Assembly: GCA_013002025.1 (NCBI GenBank)
Contig: JABDKW010000060.1
Location: 1-62,289 of the forward strand
Direction of reading: 5' to 3'
Length of the DNA: 62,289 nucleotides
DNA from: Gammaproteobacteria bacterium
Lineage (GTDB): Bacteria; Pseudomonadota; Gammaproteobacteria; Arenicellales; Arenicellaceae
Under the pieces are notes generated by a model, which worked only from the letters and a program-made list of their open reading frames with translations, made no database searches and was not told the origin of the DNA. This document shows positions 1-7,354 of this stretch, piece by piece. Each line of letters begins with the position of its first letter. Position 1 is the stretch's first letter. Made by a program: the position numbers and the translations under genes.

Positions 1-152
1 ACAAAGCCATTCATGTTGAAAAGGAAAGTTATCTGCTCGAGCTATCCAGGTACATCGTTTTGAATCCTGTGAGCAAAAGGATAGGGGGTCAGGTCTTGCA
101 TCTTGCCAAGGGCTTGCATGGATTGACCACTCGATGTCACAATGGTTATTGA
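1..152 (+). pseudogene. REP-associated tyrosine transposase (RAYT), C-terminal fragment, 5' end outside window
   Basis: The reading frame from base 3 gives KAIHVEKESYLLELSRYIVLNPV, cut here as the segment ending in RYIVLNPV, which is the conserved C-terminal block of IS200-like RAYT transposases (Y1_Tnp family). After LNPV the similarity stops and the frame runs through repeat-like DNA to a TGA at 150-152. The 5' part lies outside the window, so whether the gene is intact upstream cannot be seen. The tail looks replaced rather than native, so I call it a remnant. RAYT proteins act on REP-type intergenic repeats. Confidence 0.6.
84..100 (+). repeat. RAYT-associated repeat motif with GGGGTCAG core
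   Basis: The core GGGGTCAG at 85-92 is followed by GTCTTGCA and sits exactly where the RAYT C-terminal homology stops. The same core occurs inverted at 10617-10628 and 18196-18207, and once more at 6146-6153. Intergenic repeats of this type commonly flank RAYT genes; assignment to that class is inference. Confidence 0.4.
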
Positions 153-175
153 AGAAAACTTAAAGGATTAAGTTT

Positions 176-325
176 ATGGCCAGGCCGCTAAGGATAGAAT
201 TTGCAGGAGCGTTATACCACGTCACCGCGCGTGGTGATCGTCAGGAAGACATTGTCGAATCGAACTCGGATCGACATTTGTTCATCCGCCTTCTTGGCGA
301 GGTTTTGACCTTTCCCCTGCATTAG
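176..325 (+). pseudogene. RAYT transposase, N-terminal fragment truncated before the IS3 element
   Basis: The frame from ATG 176 begins MARPLRIEFAGALYHVTARG, the signature N-terminus of IS200-like REP-associated transposases. Homology continues to about residue 44 (LLGEVL, near base 308). It is then lost, and a TAG closes the frame at 323-325, 20 bp before the left end of the IS3 element. The catalytic HUH and tyrosine region is missing, so the product cannot be active. The missing remainder is not present on the other side of the IS element, so this was not a simple insertion into an intact gene. Confidence 0.7.
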
Positions 326-344
326 CACCACAGCTTGGATGAGA

Positions 345-373
345 TGGACTTCCCCCTGACTGATTGACACCTC
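345..373 (+). repeat. IS3 left terminal inverted repeat
   Basis: It starts TGGACTT and contains TTGACAC at 364-370. It matches the reverse complement of 1547-1575 at 23 of 29 positions, which sets the left boundary of the element. Confidence 0.9.
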
Positions 374-404
374 CGAGCTATTATTTGAGCATAGGAGAAA
401 CGAT

Positions 405-689
405 ATGAGTCACACTAGATATACCCCGGAATTTAAAGATGAAGCAGTTCGCCAAGTTGTTGACCGAGGGCACCCCGTCAGCGAAGTAGCTGAGCGCCTC
501 GGTGTTTCTGCGCATAGCCTATACAACTGGATTAAGGCTGTAAAACCAGGCAAGAGCGAACTGCTTAAGCAAGAACTGAATGAAGCTAAGAGCGAGGTGC
601 TCAAACTAAGGGCGGAACTTCGACGCACTGAAGAGGAACGCGACATATTAAAAAAGGCCGCTCGGTACTTTGCAAGAAACCCAGAGTAA
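405..689 (+). CDS. IS3-family transposase OrfA
   Basis: This 94-residue protein has an N-terminal helix-turn-helix of the transposase_8 type (RYTPEFKDEAVRQVV, then VSEVAERLGVSAHSLYNWIK), followed by a leucine-zipper-like helix (about residues 50-85) with repeated KxEL spacing. OrfA recognises the terminal repeats and regulates transposition. Its ATG lies 32 bp inside the left terminal repeat. Translation normally ends at TAA 687-689, but a share of ribosomes should slip at 650-656 into OrfB. Family membership is seen directly; activity is inferred from the intact frames. Confidence 0.92.
   Translation: MSHTRYTPEFKDEAVRQVVDRGHPVSEVAERLGVSAHSLYNWIKAVKPGKSELLKQELNEAKSEVLKLRAELRRTEEERDILKKAARYFARNPE
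650..656 (+). promoter_or_regulatory. Programmed -1 ribosomal frameshift site (A6G)
   Basis: The run AAAAAAG lies in the overlap between OrfA and the frame that continues into OrfB, which is in the -1 phase. The -1 frame is open from here to the OrfB stop. This is the classic slippery heptamer used by IS3 elements to make the OrfAB transposase. Confidence 0.85.
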
Positions 690-1570
690 AGTACCGATTC
701 ATTCATGAACATTGCCACGAATACAGTATTAGAAGTTTGTGCCGGATGCTCATGGTTTCAAGGACTGGGTTCTATAGTTGGCTAAGAAACCCGTTCAGCA
801 CCCGGGACAGAGAAAACAAGCGGCTCCTCACCCTAATACAAGATTCCTATGAAGCTTCAGGTCGTGTTTATGGCTCTCCTAGAGTCTGGGCTGATTTGAG
901 AGAAATGGGCGAAATCGTCAACAAGAAGAGAGTCGCTCGATTAATGCGTGAACACAATATTAGAGCCGTCTATGGCTACAAAGTACCTCGTACGATCTAT
1001 GGTAGACCCTCGATTATCTCATCGAACCGGTTGCAGCGTCAGTTTGATGTGGGTCAACCTGATTATGCTTGGGTGACTGATATTACATATATTCGAACGT
1101 GGCAAGGTTGGTTATATCTAGCCGTCGTCATTGATCTATTCTCACGTAAAGTCGTTGGTTGGTCGATGAAACCAACGTTGGCTAGAGAGTTAGCTGTCGA
1201 TGCACTGTTAATGACAGTATGGAGACGTAAGCCAACATCAAGAGTCATTATTCACTCTGACCAGGGTTCGCAATATGGAAGTGATGATTGGCTGCGGTTC
1301 TGCCGCGCCAACAACCTTGAACCCAGTATGAGTCGACGAGGTAATTGTTGGGATAACGCGGTCGCAGAATCATTCTTTAGCAGTCTTAAAAAAGAGCGCG
1401 TTAAAAAACGTATTTATAAAACTCGAGATTTAGCCCGATCAGACATCTTTGAATACATCGAAATGTTTTACAATCCAAAAAGGCGTCACTCACATCTGGG
1501 TGACGTCAGTCCTGAGGCCTTTGAAAGAGCCTCATTTTTAGGCAAAGATGTGTCAACCGTTCGGGGGTAA
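650..1570 (+). CDS. IS3-family transposase OrfB (expressed as OrfAB fusion)
   Basis: The frame carries an IS3 OrfB N-terminal block (KYRFIHEHCHEYSIRSLCRM) and an rve integrase core. The catalytic residues are visible in order: D in WVTDITYIRTW, D in IIHSDQGSQYGS, and E in NCWDNAVAESFFSSLK, i.e. a DDE triad with the usual spacing. The family signature FYNPKRRHSHLG follows. A start-codon reading would begin at TTG 737, but conserved sequence extends upstream to about 674, which argues that the true product is the frameshifted OrfAB protein. No internal stop is seen, so the element may be active. Confidence 0.93.
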   Translation, partial: KKGRSVLCKKPRVKYRFIHEHCHEYSIRSLCRMLMVSRTGFYSWLRNPFSTRDRENKRLLTLIQDSYEASGRVYGSPRVWADLREMGEIVNKKRVARLMREHNIRAVYGYKVPRTIYGRPSIISSNRLQRQFDVGQPDYAWVTDITYIRTWQGWLYLAVVIDLFSRKVVGWSMKPTLARELAVDALLMTVWRRKPTSRVIIHSDQGSQYGSDDWLRFCRANNLEPSMSRRGNCWDNAVAESFFSSLKKERVKKRIYKTRDLARSDIFEYIEMFYNPKRRHSHLGDVSPEAFERASFLGKDVSTVRG

Positions 1571-1575
1571 GTCCA
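1547..1575 (-). repeat. IS3 right terminal inverted repeat
   Basis: Read on the minus strand it begins TGGACTT and contains TTGACAC, pairing with 345-373. It overlaps the last codons of OrfB. Confidence 0.9.
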
Positions 1576-1624
1576 ATTGCCACCCCGGTTTTCCGATTTT
1601 AACAACCTGTTTCAGGGACGAACC

Positions 1625-3403
1625 ATGAACAAAAATCTGCCGACCATTCCATCAATTTGTTTTTTAACTCTATTGGTGGTGCTGATTATTTATTACGGCG
1701 CTGTGTCGGCAGACATCGAGCCGCTGCCTGTGCAGCAGGTTGTGGTGGATCGAGATGGCACGCCCTGGGGTCTGTATCACACTGACCTTGTGGCGCTGGA
1801 AGGCTCAGACGCCAGTATTTCTTTTGCGGGCGAGGGCATTCGGTCGCACGTTGGGCAAATCATCGCGCTGCAGGATGGTGGCTGGCTAGTTAATAAAGGT
1901 GCGCAGAGTCAGTTTTTAATTCGAGCTATTCGGCGCGCGAATGAGTCGGCCGAACAACTTTACCAAAACTCCTCTTCCCTGCTGCGCTGCGACTCGAGTC
2001 TGTATAGCTGCATTCCCTGGGGCGAGGTGGCTTTGCAATTTGAGCGAAGCTTTGATGGCCTTGAGATGGAGGATGGTCGCTTCCTCTTGTTCAACCCGGC
2101 CAAGTCCCTAGTTTTTTTGGTGTCACGAAACGGCGTAATATTGGATCGCATAACTAAGCAGGAGTACTGGTTTGGTGCGGCGGCGCTGGGCGCAGGCCGA
2201 TACATTGCGGCCAACACAAAACGACAGCGCATTGAGTACATTGTGGTGACAGACAATTCTTTGTCGATTGAGAAGAGCGACATAAACTTAAGGGAGTTGG
2301 AGAACGGGAAGTTTTGTTTAAAGTGGATTTCAAAGCCGATACCCGCGCAGCAGGGGTTTTGGATTACGGGGGAGAGGGTAACTAACCGCGGCTACTCCGA
2401 GGGCGACGATGACAAGACGATTAAAGGTCTGTTTATGGTAGGGCCGGAGGGCTCTCTTGTGCATGCCGGGCTTACCTATCAAGACCTGGCCGAGTTTGAG
2501 GGCGATGATCGCTATCTCTATGTTACCGAGTTCGACAAACAGGAAGTAAAGCGATTTGAAATAGCGACGGGAGAGACTCGGTTGCTCACGTCGCATGCCC
2601 TTGAGGAGGCGTTTCAACGCTGGAATCAAATTTACGCCGAGGGTCGTTCAACGCTGTGGCGGAATATGCTCTTTGGCCTGGTGGGATTGCTTGGTTGTGG
2701 GGTGTGGGTGTGGCGCGGCGCTACTCCGATTGAGCAAGGCGCACGCAAGAGTTGGATGGACAGCGTCTTCGACCCCAAAATGTTCGAGCCCAAGGAATCA
2801 ATTGACCTGACGGCAAGCGTTGGATCGAAAATCGAGTCACAACACGATCTTGACATTCCCTTGTCACGCAGCGGTCGCCTTTTTGACCAAGCAAGGTGGT
2901 GGCTGATTGGTGGTTTTGCCGTGTTTACGCTTTTTATGTTTTGGGGCTTTTTTCTTAATTCTTCGCCTGCTAGCGGCGACACTCTTTTTTCGAAAGCCTA
3001 CGCTAAAGGCCAAACGGAGTTTATCTGGGCCTTTTTCAGTTTAATGGTTTATGTAATCTATCGTTTGGCGAGAGGTAAGCCAAAACGCCTGAGGGTAATG
3101 GGCCAGGATTTGTTGTGGGTGTTGGGCGATGGCCGAACATTCAGGTTTGACCCTGAAACATTGGTCTATACCAAGCACGCCTTTGCCGACCAAAATGTGT
3201 ACGTGACCGTTAAACGATCAGATAAAGCGGTTTATGAGACCGCAATATTTAATCGTCACGCAGCGCCCATCATTCAACAGGGCCGGCACGTAAACTGGTT
3301 GGGCATGATGCGCTATCAGCTAAGCAACAACACGTTTAATGCTATGGTGCATTGCGTATTTTATTGCGTGATACTTTACACCTATATTGCGATGCGCTTT
3401 TGA
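1625..3403 (+). CDS. Membrane protein of unknown function with an exported central domain
   Basis: I do not recognise this 592-residue protein. The ATG at 1625 is preferred over TTG 1577 because it follows a purine-rich AGGGA stretch and opens directly into a hydrophobic signal/anchor (residues about 8-28). Residues about 30-340 look like an extracytoplasmic repeat domain with short beta-type blocks such as GGWLVNKGAQSQF and DDRYLYVTEFDKQEVKRF, resembling beta-propeller blades. Membrane helices follow at about 347-365, 425-445 and 465-482, with another at the C-terminus. A cytosolic loop rich in charged residues lies between the first two. It starts only 49 bp after the IS element, which may have displaced its native promoter. 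Confidence 0.7.
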   Translation: MNKNLPTIPSICFLTLLVVLIIYYGAVSADIEPLPVQQVVVDRDGTPWGLYHTDLVALEGSDASISFAGEGIRSHVGQIIALQDGGWLVNKGAQSQFLIRAIRRANESAEQLYQNSSSLLRCDSSLYSCIPWGEVALQFERSFDGLEMEDGRFLLFNPAKSLVFLVSRNGVILDRITKQEYWFGAAALGAGRYIAANTKRQRIEYIVVTDNSLSIEKSDINLRELENGKFCLKWISKPIPAQQGFWITGERVTNRGYSEGDDDKTIKGLFMVGPEGSLVHAGLTYQDLAEFEGDDRYLYVTEFDKQEVKRFEIATGETRLLTSHALEEAFQRWNQIYAEGRSTLWRNMLFGLVGLLGCGVWVWRGATPIEQGARKSWMDSVFDPKMFEPKESIDLTASVGSKIESQHDLDIPLSRSGRLFDQARWWLIGGFAVFTLFMFWGFFLNSSPASGDTLFSKAYAKGQTEFIWAFFSLMVYVIYRLARGKPKRLRVMGQDLLWVLGDGRTFRFDPETLVYTKHAFADQNVYVTVKRSDKAVYETAIFNRHAAPIIQQGRHVNWLGMMRYQLSNNTFNAMVHCVFYCVILYTYIAMRF

Positions 3404-3489
3404 TACGTTGGTGAAGTGGAAGGAGGGCTTGTGTGTAAAAAGTCATGCGGTGAAGACTTTACCCTACGACCCCATCATTCGCTGGCCGA

Positions 3490-5898
3490 TCAAGCCTCAG
3501 CCACAGCGGTTGAGGCAGCCAGCTTGCGGATTGCAATGAATGCGATGACATAGGCCATGACCGCCACCAGCATGGTATTGAGAAAACCCTGATAAACGGC
3601 GAAGACGGCGCAAAAAATACCGCCGGCTACGGTGAATAAACCGTTTAACGCCCACGCCCAGGCAATGGTTCCATTGGGTTTGTCTTTGATCGCCATGACG
3701 CCTAACGGAAACGGCATGCCCAGGAAGAAGGCCAAGGGAAAGATGATCAGAATTGACGAGAATATTCGGACAATATCACTGAACTGCAACAGGTGGTCGA
3801 ACAGAAATTGCTGACACAAGTAGACAAACAACGCGGATGCGGCAATGCCAACGAATGGCAGGGCGTAGCGCTTGCGTTCGAATAGCTGCAGTTTTTCCGA
3901 GCACAGGCTGCCAATACCTGCGCCAAACAGAAACGTGAATAGCACCGTGGTATAGGTGTACAGCGGGAACCCGATCAGCTTCATGAAAATCTGGATAAAG
4001 ACCAGTTCAAAAATAATGAATCCCCCACCCAAAGCGCAGAAATAGGCAACGAAGCTGCCTTTTCCTTCCCACTTGCTGCGACCCGTGTTGGCAAACAGCA
4101 TAGGCCCGAGAGTGAACAGAATCGCAAAAATGATCGCGGCACCGGCGGTGATGAATAGATGCATCACATCCACAGGGTAGCCACTGGATTTCTGCGAGTT
4201 AAGCAGCCCGGATACGCCGTGATTCACGAAGCTTCCAGCATCATGCTCAGGCAGGGTATGCAGATTGGTTCTGAGTGAGTTGAAAAATGGCCGGTCATCG
4301 GTTGGCTCTTCAATCCGATAGGGTGCTTTGTCCAGTATTGTTTGCGGTAGCTTGCCGGTGAAAAAATCGTCGGAGAGGAACGACTGATCCGGGGCTGTGG
4401 GGTCAACGGGATAAGCGAGATTGGATGACAGGTAGGCTTTTATTTTTTGTATGTCTTCCGTGCTCCAGGGAGACATTTTTATCAGCAGTGTGGGCAGGTT
4501 ATCTTGCACGCCAGGCACTTCCGCCACGAGCACATGGGCTCTGAAATTATCACGCCCGAGATCGCGCCAGGCGCGCGATGCCGTTGCTACCATTTTGGGG
4601 TAGATGTGGTGATTGATGTGCAAAATGCCATCATCGTTTAAATGCGTGAAATACTCCTTGTAGGCTTCAACCGTCTGCAGATATGCCGCCTGCATAGCGC
4701 CACTGCCCGCCGCAATGCTGGAGCTGGTGTGGTTGCTGAACATTTGAATGATGTCGTAATTCTTTCCGGAAGCGCGCAGATAGCTGCGCCCCTCACCCCG
4801 AAACACGTTTGCGCGCGGGTCATTCATAATGTTGCCGGTGTACTCAGCGTAATTAGTCTTACCCAATCTCACGACCGTGCCGACCAATTCAATTGCGTCC
4901 ACGTTGCCAGCAGAGTAGGTGAGCGCCGCTTTCAGTTCCTGCCCACCGGCGCTGCCGATAATCAGGACTTCAGAATCGCTGTCGGCTTTCAGATAGTGTG
5001 AGACAGCTACGTGCGCACCCCAAAATTGGCTGTTTGCGGCCGCTGGCATTGATTCGCGCAGGGCATCGAGGTCTCCGTCAAATTTGTAAAAATAGCTGCT
5101 TTGTGTGCCGCCATCATAGGCGATCCATTTTTGTTTCCGATGCAGGGGCTCTAAATTGAGAACATCAATCTTGGAAATTGGGTCCCACCATGTGCCTTCG
5201 CGTAAATCCTTGACCAGTGTTTTGAATCCGCGTTTTTGCATATGCGGCTTGAACGTTTGCAAATCGTCTTGTGAAAAGGGGTAGACGAACGAGGCGACCG
5301 CAAAGGCCAGAAACGTAACCGCAACCAAACGGTTGTTTTTCAGGGCAAAAAACATGGCGGATGTGAAGCTGAGGGCCGCCACTATATACAGCGTTCCGGC
5401 AGTTCCCAACTTGGGCAGCAACGGAATCAGGATCACGCTGCCGATGGCGGCGCCCACCAGATCCCAAAAGTATAGTTGCCGGATTTGCTTGGCGTAATGA
5501 GAAAACACGAGAGAAAGCACCAGGCCCGACAAAAAGAAGGGAATACAGATGACCAGGTAAATCAGAAAGAAGTTAATCAGGGTCTGGCCAGACTGGTCGC
5601 CGGTCAACATATGATAATTGAACGGTAACCTGTCAATAGCGGGCTTGAGTCCAAGCATGCAAAGCGCCATAAGCATGGGAATGACGGCGAGAATGCGCCA
5701 CGTTTTTTCGGTAAGGTCGATCGGCTTGAGGGAGAGGTAAACTCCCGCCAGACCAAACGAGAACACGGCCAGTGTGATCACCATATAAGCCATGTTCGGA
5801 TACCACAGAACATCGAACACCCGGATTAGAGTAAGCTCCAGTAGTAATGACGACAATGCAATAAAAAATACGCCCAGAGCCTGCGGATTAATGGTCAT
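3490..5898 (-). CDS. Polytopic membrane protein with spermidine-synthase-like methyltransferase-fold domain
   Basis: The 802-residue protein has six or so membrane helices in residues 1-205, a soluble Rossmann-like domain at about 215-545, and a second set of helices at about 590-795. The soluble part carries VLIIGSAGGQELKAAL (glycine motif near 315-321) followed 16 residues later by an acidic residue in IELVG, as in polyamine synthases and SAM-dependent enzymes. The segment YDIIQMFSNHTSSSIAAGSG replaces the usual polyamine-synthase D-x-TDP motif, so aminopropyl transfer is doubtful. It belongs to the broad family of membrane-fused spermidine-synthase-like proteins, whose substrates are unknown. 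It is monocistronic and convergent with the gene at 1625. Confidence 0.8.
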   Translation of the reverse strand: MTINPQALGVFFIALSSLLLELTLIRVFDVLWYPNMAYMVITLAVFSFGLAGVYLSLKPIDLTEKTWRILAVIPMLMALCMLGLKPAIDRLPFNYHMLTGDQSGQTLINFFLIYLVICIPFFLSGLVLSLVFSHYAKQIRQLYFWDLVGAAIGSVILIPLLPKLGTAGTLYIVAALSFTSAMFFALKNNRLVAVTFLAFAVASFVYPFSQDDLQTFKPHMQKRGFKTLVKDLREGTWWDPISKIDVLNLEPLHRKQKWIAYDGGTQSSYFYKFDGDLDALRESMPAAANSQFWGAHVAVSHYLKADSDSEVLIIGSAGGQELKAALTYSAGNVDAIELVGTVVRLGKTNYAEYTGNIMNDPRANVFRGEGRSYLRASGKNYDIIQMFSNHTSSSIAAGSGAMQAAYLQTVEAYKEYFTHLNDDGILHINHHIYPKMVATASRAWRDLGRDNFRAHVLVAEVPGVQDNLPTLLIKMSPWSTEDIQKIKAYLSSNLAYPVDPTAPDQSFLSDDFFTGKLPQTILDKAPYRIEEPTDDRPFFNSLRTNLHTLPEHDAGSFVNHGVSGLLNSQKSSGYPVDVMHLFITAGAAIIFAILFTLGPMLFANTGRSKWEGKGSFVAYFCALGGGFIIFELVFIQIFMKLIGFPLYTYTTVLFTFLFGAGIGSLCSEKLQLFERKRYALPFVGIAASALFVYLCQQFLFDHLLQFSDIVRIFSSILIIFPLAFFLGMPFPLGVMAIKDKPNGTIAWAWALNGLFTVAGGIFCAVFAVYQGFLNTMLVAVMAYVIAFIAIRKLAASTAVAEA

Positions 5899-6281
5899 TT
5901 TGAGTTCGTTTGAGTGGGTTGCGAAACCGCGGCATCATACAGGCTAGGGGGTCGAGGGGCAAGCGGTGAAACGCCTTTAGATCAGTGCTTTACGGGGTTT
6001 TCTGGCTCACTATTTCCGGCCGCACTTCGATTGCTTATGATCCATTCAGTGAGAGTGGATTATGCCGATTATAAATCCCCAAAACCGGGGACAAAACCGG
6101 GGACATAACCGGCGGCAGATCATGGTTAATTTAACGGCGCGTTTCGGGGTCAGTTCGCGCTTTTTATCGTTTTAGTTTGAATGTTTGCCGGCCATTGTAG
6201 AGAGCGGGCCTCTTTGCTCATTTGCTAAGCTTAGATTCGGAATGCAACGCGCTCAACTAAACATATAGGTAGTAGACGAAG
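5899..6281. other. Gene-poor accessory stretch with repeat debris
   Basis: There is no credible gene here. A 64-codon open frame at 5914-6108 has no family features, and its last codons are encoded by the 12-bp tandem repeat. The stretch contains that repeat and a single GGGGTCAG core at 6146-6153, and ends at the truncated VOC gene. It separates the chromosomal-looking gene at 3490 from the toxin-antitoxin pair. Confidence 0.5.
6081..6116 (+). repeat. 12-bp tandem repeat, two perfect copies and one decayed copy
   Basis: AAAACCGGGGAC occurs at 6081-6092 and 6093-6104, followed by the related ATAACCGGCGGC at 6105-6116. CCCC immediately before the first copy can pair with its GGGG. Sequences with the CCGGGGAC core are often RAYT-linked intergenic repeats; that link is inference here. 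Confidence 0.7.
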
Positions 6282-6434
6282 ATGGAGCGAGTTTGTTTTT
6301 CTATAAGCTCGGCCGTTAGAGATTTGCAAGTATCGGAAACATTTTATGAACTTCTGGGTTTTGAGGTCTATGCCGGCTCGTGTCGCTGCCTTGCGTCATT
6401 AACGCCAAACGGCCCAACTTCTTCTAGAGGATAA
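6282..6434 (+). pseudogene. Truncated VOC/glyoxalase-fold gene
   Basis: The frame from ATG 6282 reads MERVCFSISSAVRDLQVSETFYELLGFEVYAGS, given here in part as VRDLQVSETFYELLGFEV. This is the typical first beta-alpha unit of the vicinal oxygen chelate superfamily (glyoxalase/bleomycin-resistance type). After about residue 34 similarity fades, and the frame ends at TAA 6432-6434 with 50 codons against the usual 120 or more. The metal-binding second half is absent, so this is a decayed gene fragment. Confidence 0.6.
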
Positions 6435-6467
6435 CGATCTGTAAGGTGTTGCCATTCTTAGTATATA

Positions 6468-6481
6468 TTGGTATATACCAA
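6468..6481. promoter_or_regulatory. Perfect 14-bp palindrome, candidate toxin-antitoxin operator
   Basis: TTGGTATATACCAA is a perfect palindrome ending two bases before the ATG at 6484. The half-site GTATATA also occurs just upstream (6461-6467). Its position over the translation start, and a ribbon-helix-helix protein encoded in the operon, fit an autoregulatory operator. The function is inferred. Confidence 0.55.
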
Positions 6482-6483
6482 CA

Positions 6484-6951
6484 ATGACTTTTCTGGAACA
6501 AGTCGCCCAAGCGTTTCAAGCCGCAAAGTTGCCCTACGCGCTGGTGGGTGGTCACGCCGTTGCGCTGCATGGTGCGGTGCGCGGTACGGTGGATATCGAT
6601 TTCGTGCTGAAGTGGAGTCGCAACGCCTTAATCAAGGCTGAGAAGGTGTTGGCGGAACTCGGTTTGGTGTCCAGGTTGCCGATTTCCGCGGCCGATGTGT
6701 TCGACTTCAGAGAGGAATACATCAAGAACCGCAACCTGATAGCCTGGAATTTTTACCACCCCGAGGATTTATCCAAGCAAGTGGATCTCATCATCAATTA
6801 CGATCTTTCTGGAAAGAGGGTAACTGCCATGCCGTTGGGGAACACGAACATCAAGGTGCTCGCTATTAGTGATTTAATTGATATGAAGCGAGCCGCGGGC
6901 AGGGCTCAGGATGTGGCGGATGTCGCCGCTCTCGAGCGGATAGCGAAATGA
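6484..6951 (+). CDS. Nucleotidyltransferase-like protein, probable toxin of a TA pair
   Basis: The 155-residue protein has the minimal nucleotidyltransferase core: VGGHAVALHG (GG at 22-23) and GTVDIDFVL with the metal-binding D37 and D39. The later KVLAISDLIDMKRAAGRAQDVADV segment matches the C-terminal helix of AbiEii/MNT-type small nucleotidyltransferases. Such enzymes act as toxins that add nucleotides to RNA or proteins, or as AMPylating antitoxins. The gene overlaps the next one by ATGA, and no ribosome-binding site is evident because the palindrome occupies that position. The toxin role is inferred from size, partner and operon layout. Confidence 0.7.
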   Translation: MTFLEQVAQAFQAAKLPYALVGGHAVALHGAVRGTVDIDFVLKWSRNALIKAEKVLAELGLVSRLPISAADVFDFREEYIKNRNLIAWNFYHPEDLSKQVDLIINYDLSGKRVTAMPLGNTNIKVLAISDLIDMKRAAGRAQDVADVAALERIAK

Positions 6952-7205
6952 TAAAAGCAACACAGCTATTCAGCGACGAATACCTAGATCGATGTGCCCA
7001 AATGAGCACTGAGGAAATCGCTCGGTTTCTGGACGATTACCGCAGGATTCATGGGCAGGTCAAAGTTAAATCCAAGCTCATCAGCCTCAAGGTACCGGAA
7101 GACCTGCTGGCGGCGTTTAAATTCCAGGCTCGGCTGGAAAACATGCCTTATCAAACTAAAATTAAAGCGCTGATGCGCGATTACTTGCGTACCGAACGAA
7201 AGTAA
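6948..7205 (+). CDS. Ribbon-helix-helix (CopG/BrnA-like) protein, probable antitoxin
   Basis: The 85-residue protein has an acidic helical N-terminus (residues 1-35, DEYLDRCAQMSTEEIARFL) and a C-terminal ribbon-helix-helix: KLISLKVPEDLLAAFKFQA, then MPYQTKIKALMRDYL. The strand KLISLKVP followed by two helices is the CopG/COG5304 pattern. The gene starts within the stop of the nucleotidyltransferase gene (ATGA), so the two are translationally coupled. The natural role is neutralising the upstream toxin and repressing the operon at 6468-6481. It is the second gene in the operon, whereas many TA systems put the antitoxin first. Confidence 0.75.
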   Translation: MIKATQLFSDEYLDRCAQMSTEEIARFLDDYRRIHGQVKVKSKLISLKVPEDLLAAFKFQARLENMPYQTKIKALMRDYLRTERK

Positions 7206-7354
7206 TCTGGGTAGACCACGCCCGACCGCACAACCCCATAAACTTGTCCCGTTCAGTTAGCTATTCACCACCCTCGCGGGTATACTCGCGCGGCGTTCCA
7301 GAGTGCTGCTTTTGTGGCTGAACTTTAGCGAATTGCCCGCCCTCCGAGCCCGCC

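Larger units (their letters stand above)
345..1575 (+). mobile_element. Complete IS3-family insertion sequence, 1231 bp
   Basis: The element is bounded by 29-bp imperfect terminal inverted repeats (345-373 and 1547-1575) that agree at 23 positions and both begin TGGACTT. It holds the two overlapping reading frames typical of the family, OrfA (helix-turn-helix) and OrfB (DDE integrase), joined by an A6G slippery run. The OrfB stop lies inside the right repeat, a common IS3 arrangement. The 3- or 4-bp flanks do not match (AGA left, ATT right), so no target duplication is visible. Together with the broken RAYT gene on the left only, this suggests a rearrangement through the element after insertion. 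Confidence 0.93.

Noticed and set aside
5914-6108. 64-codon open frame on the plus strand
   Set aside because: No family features, and its end is encoded by the 12-bp tandem repeat; it looks like chance.
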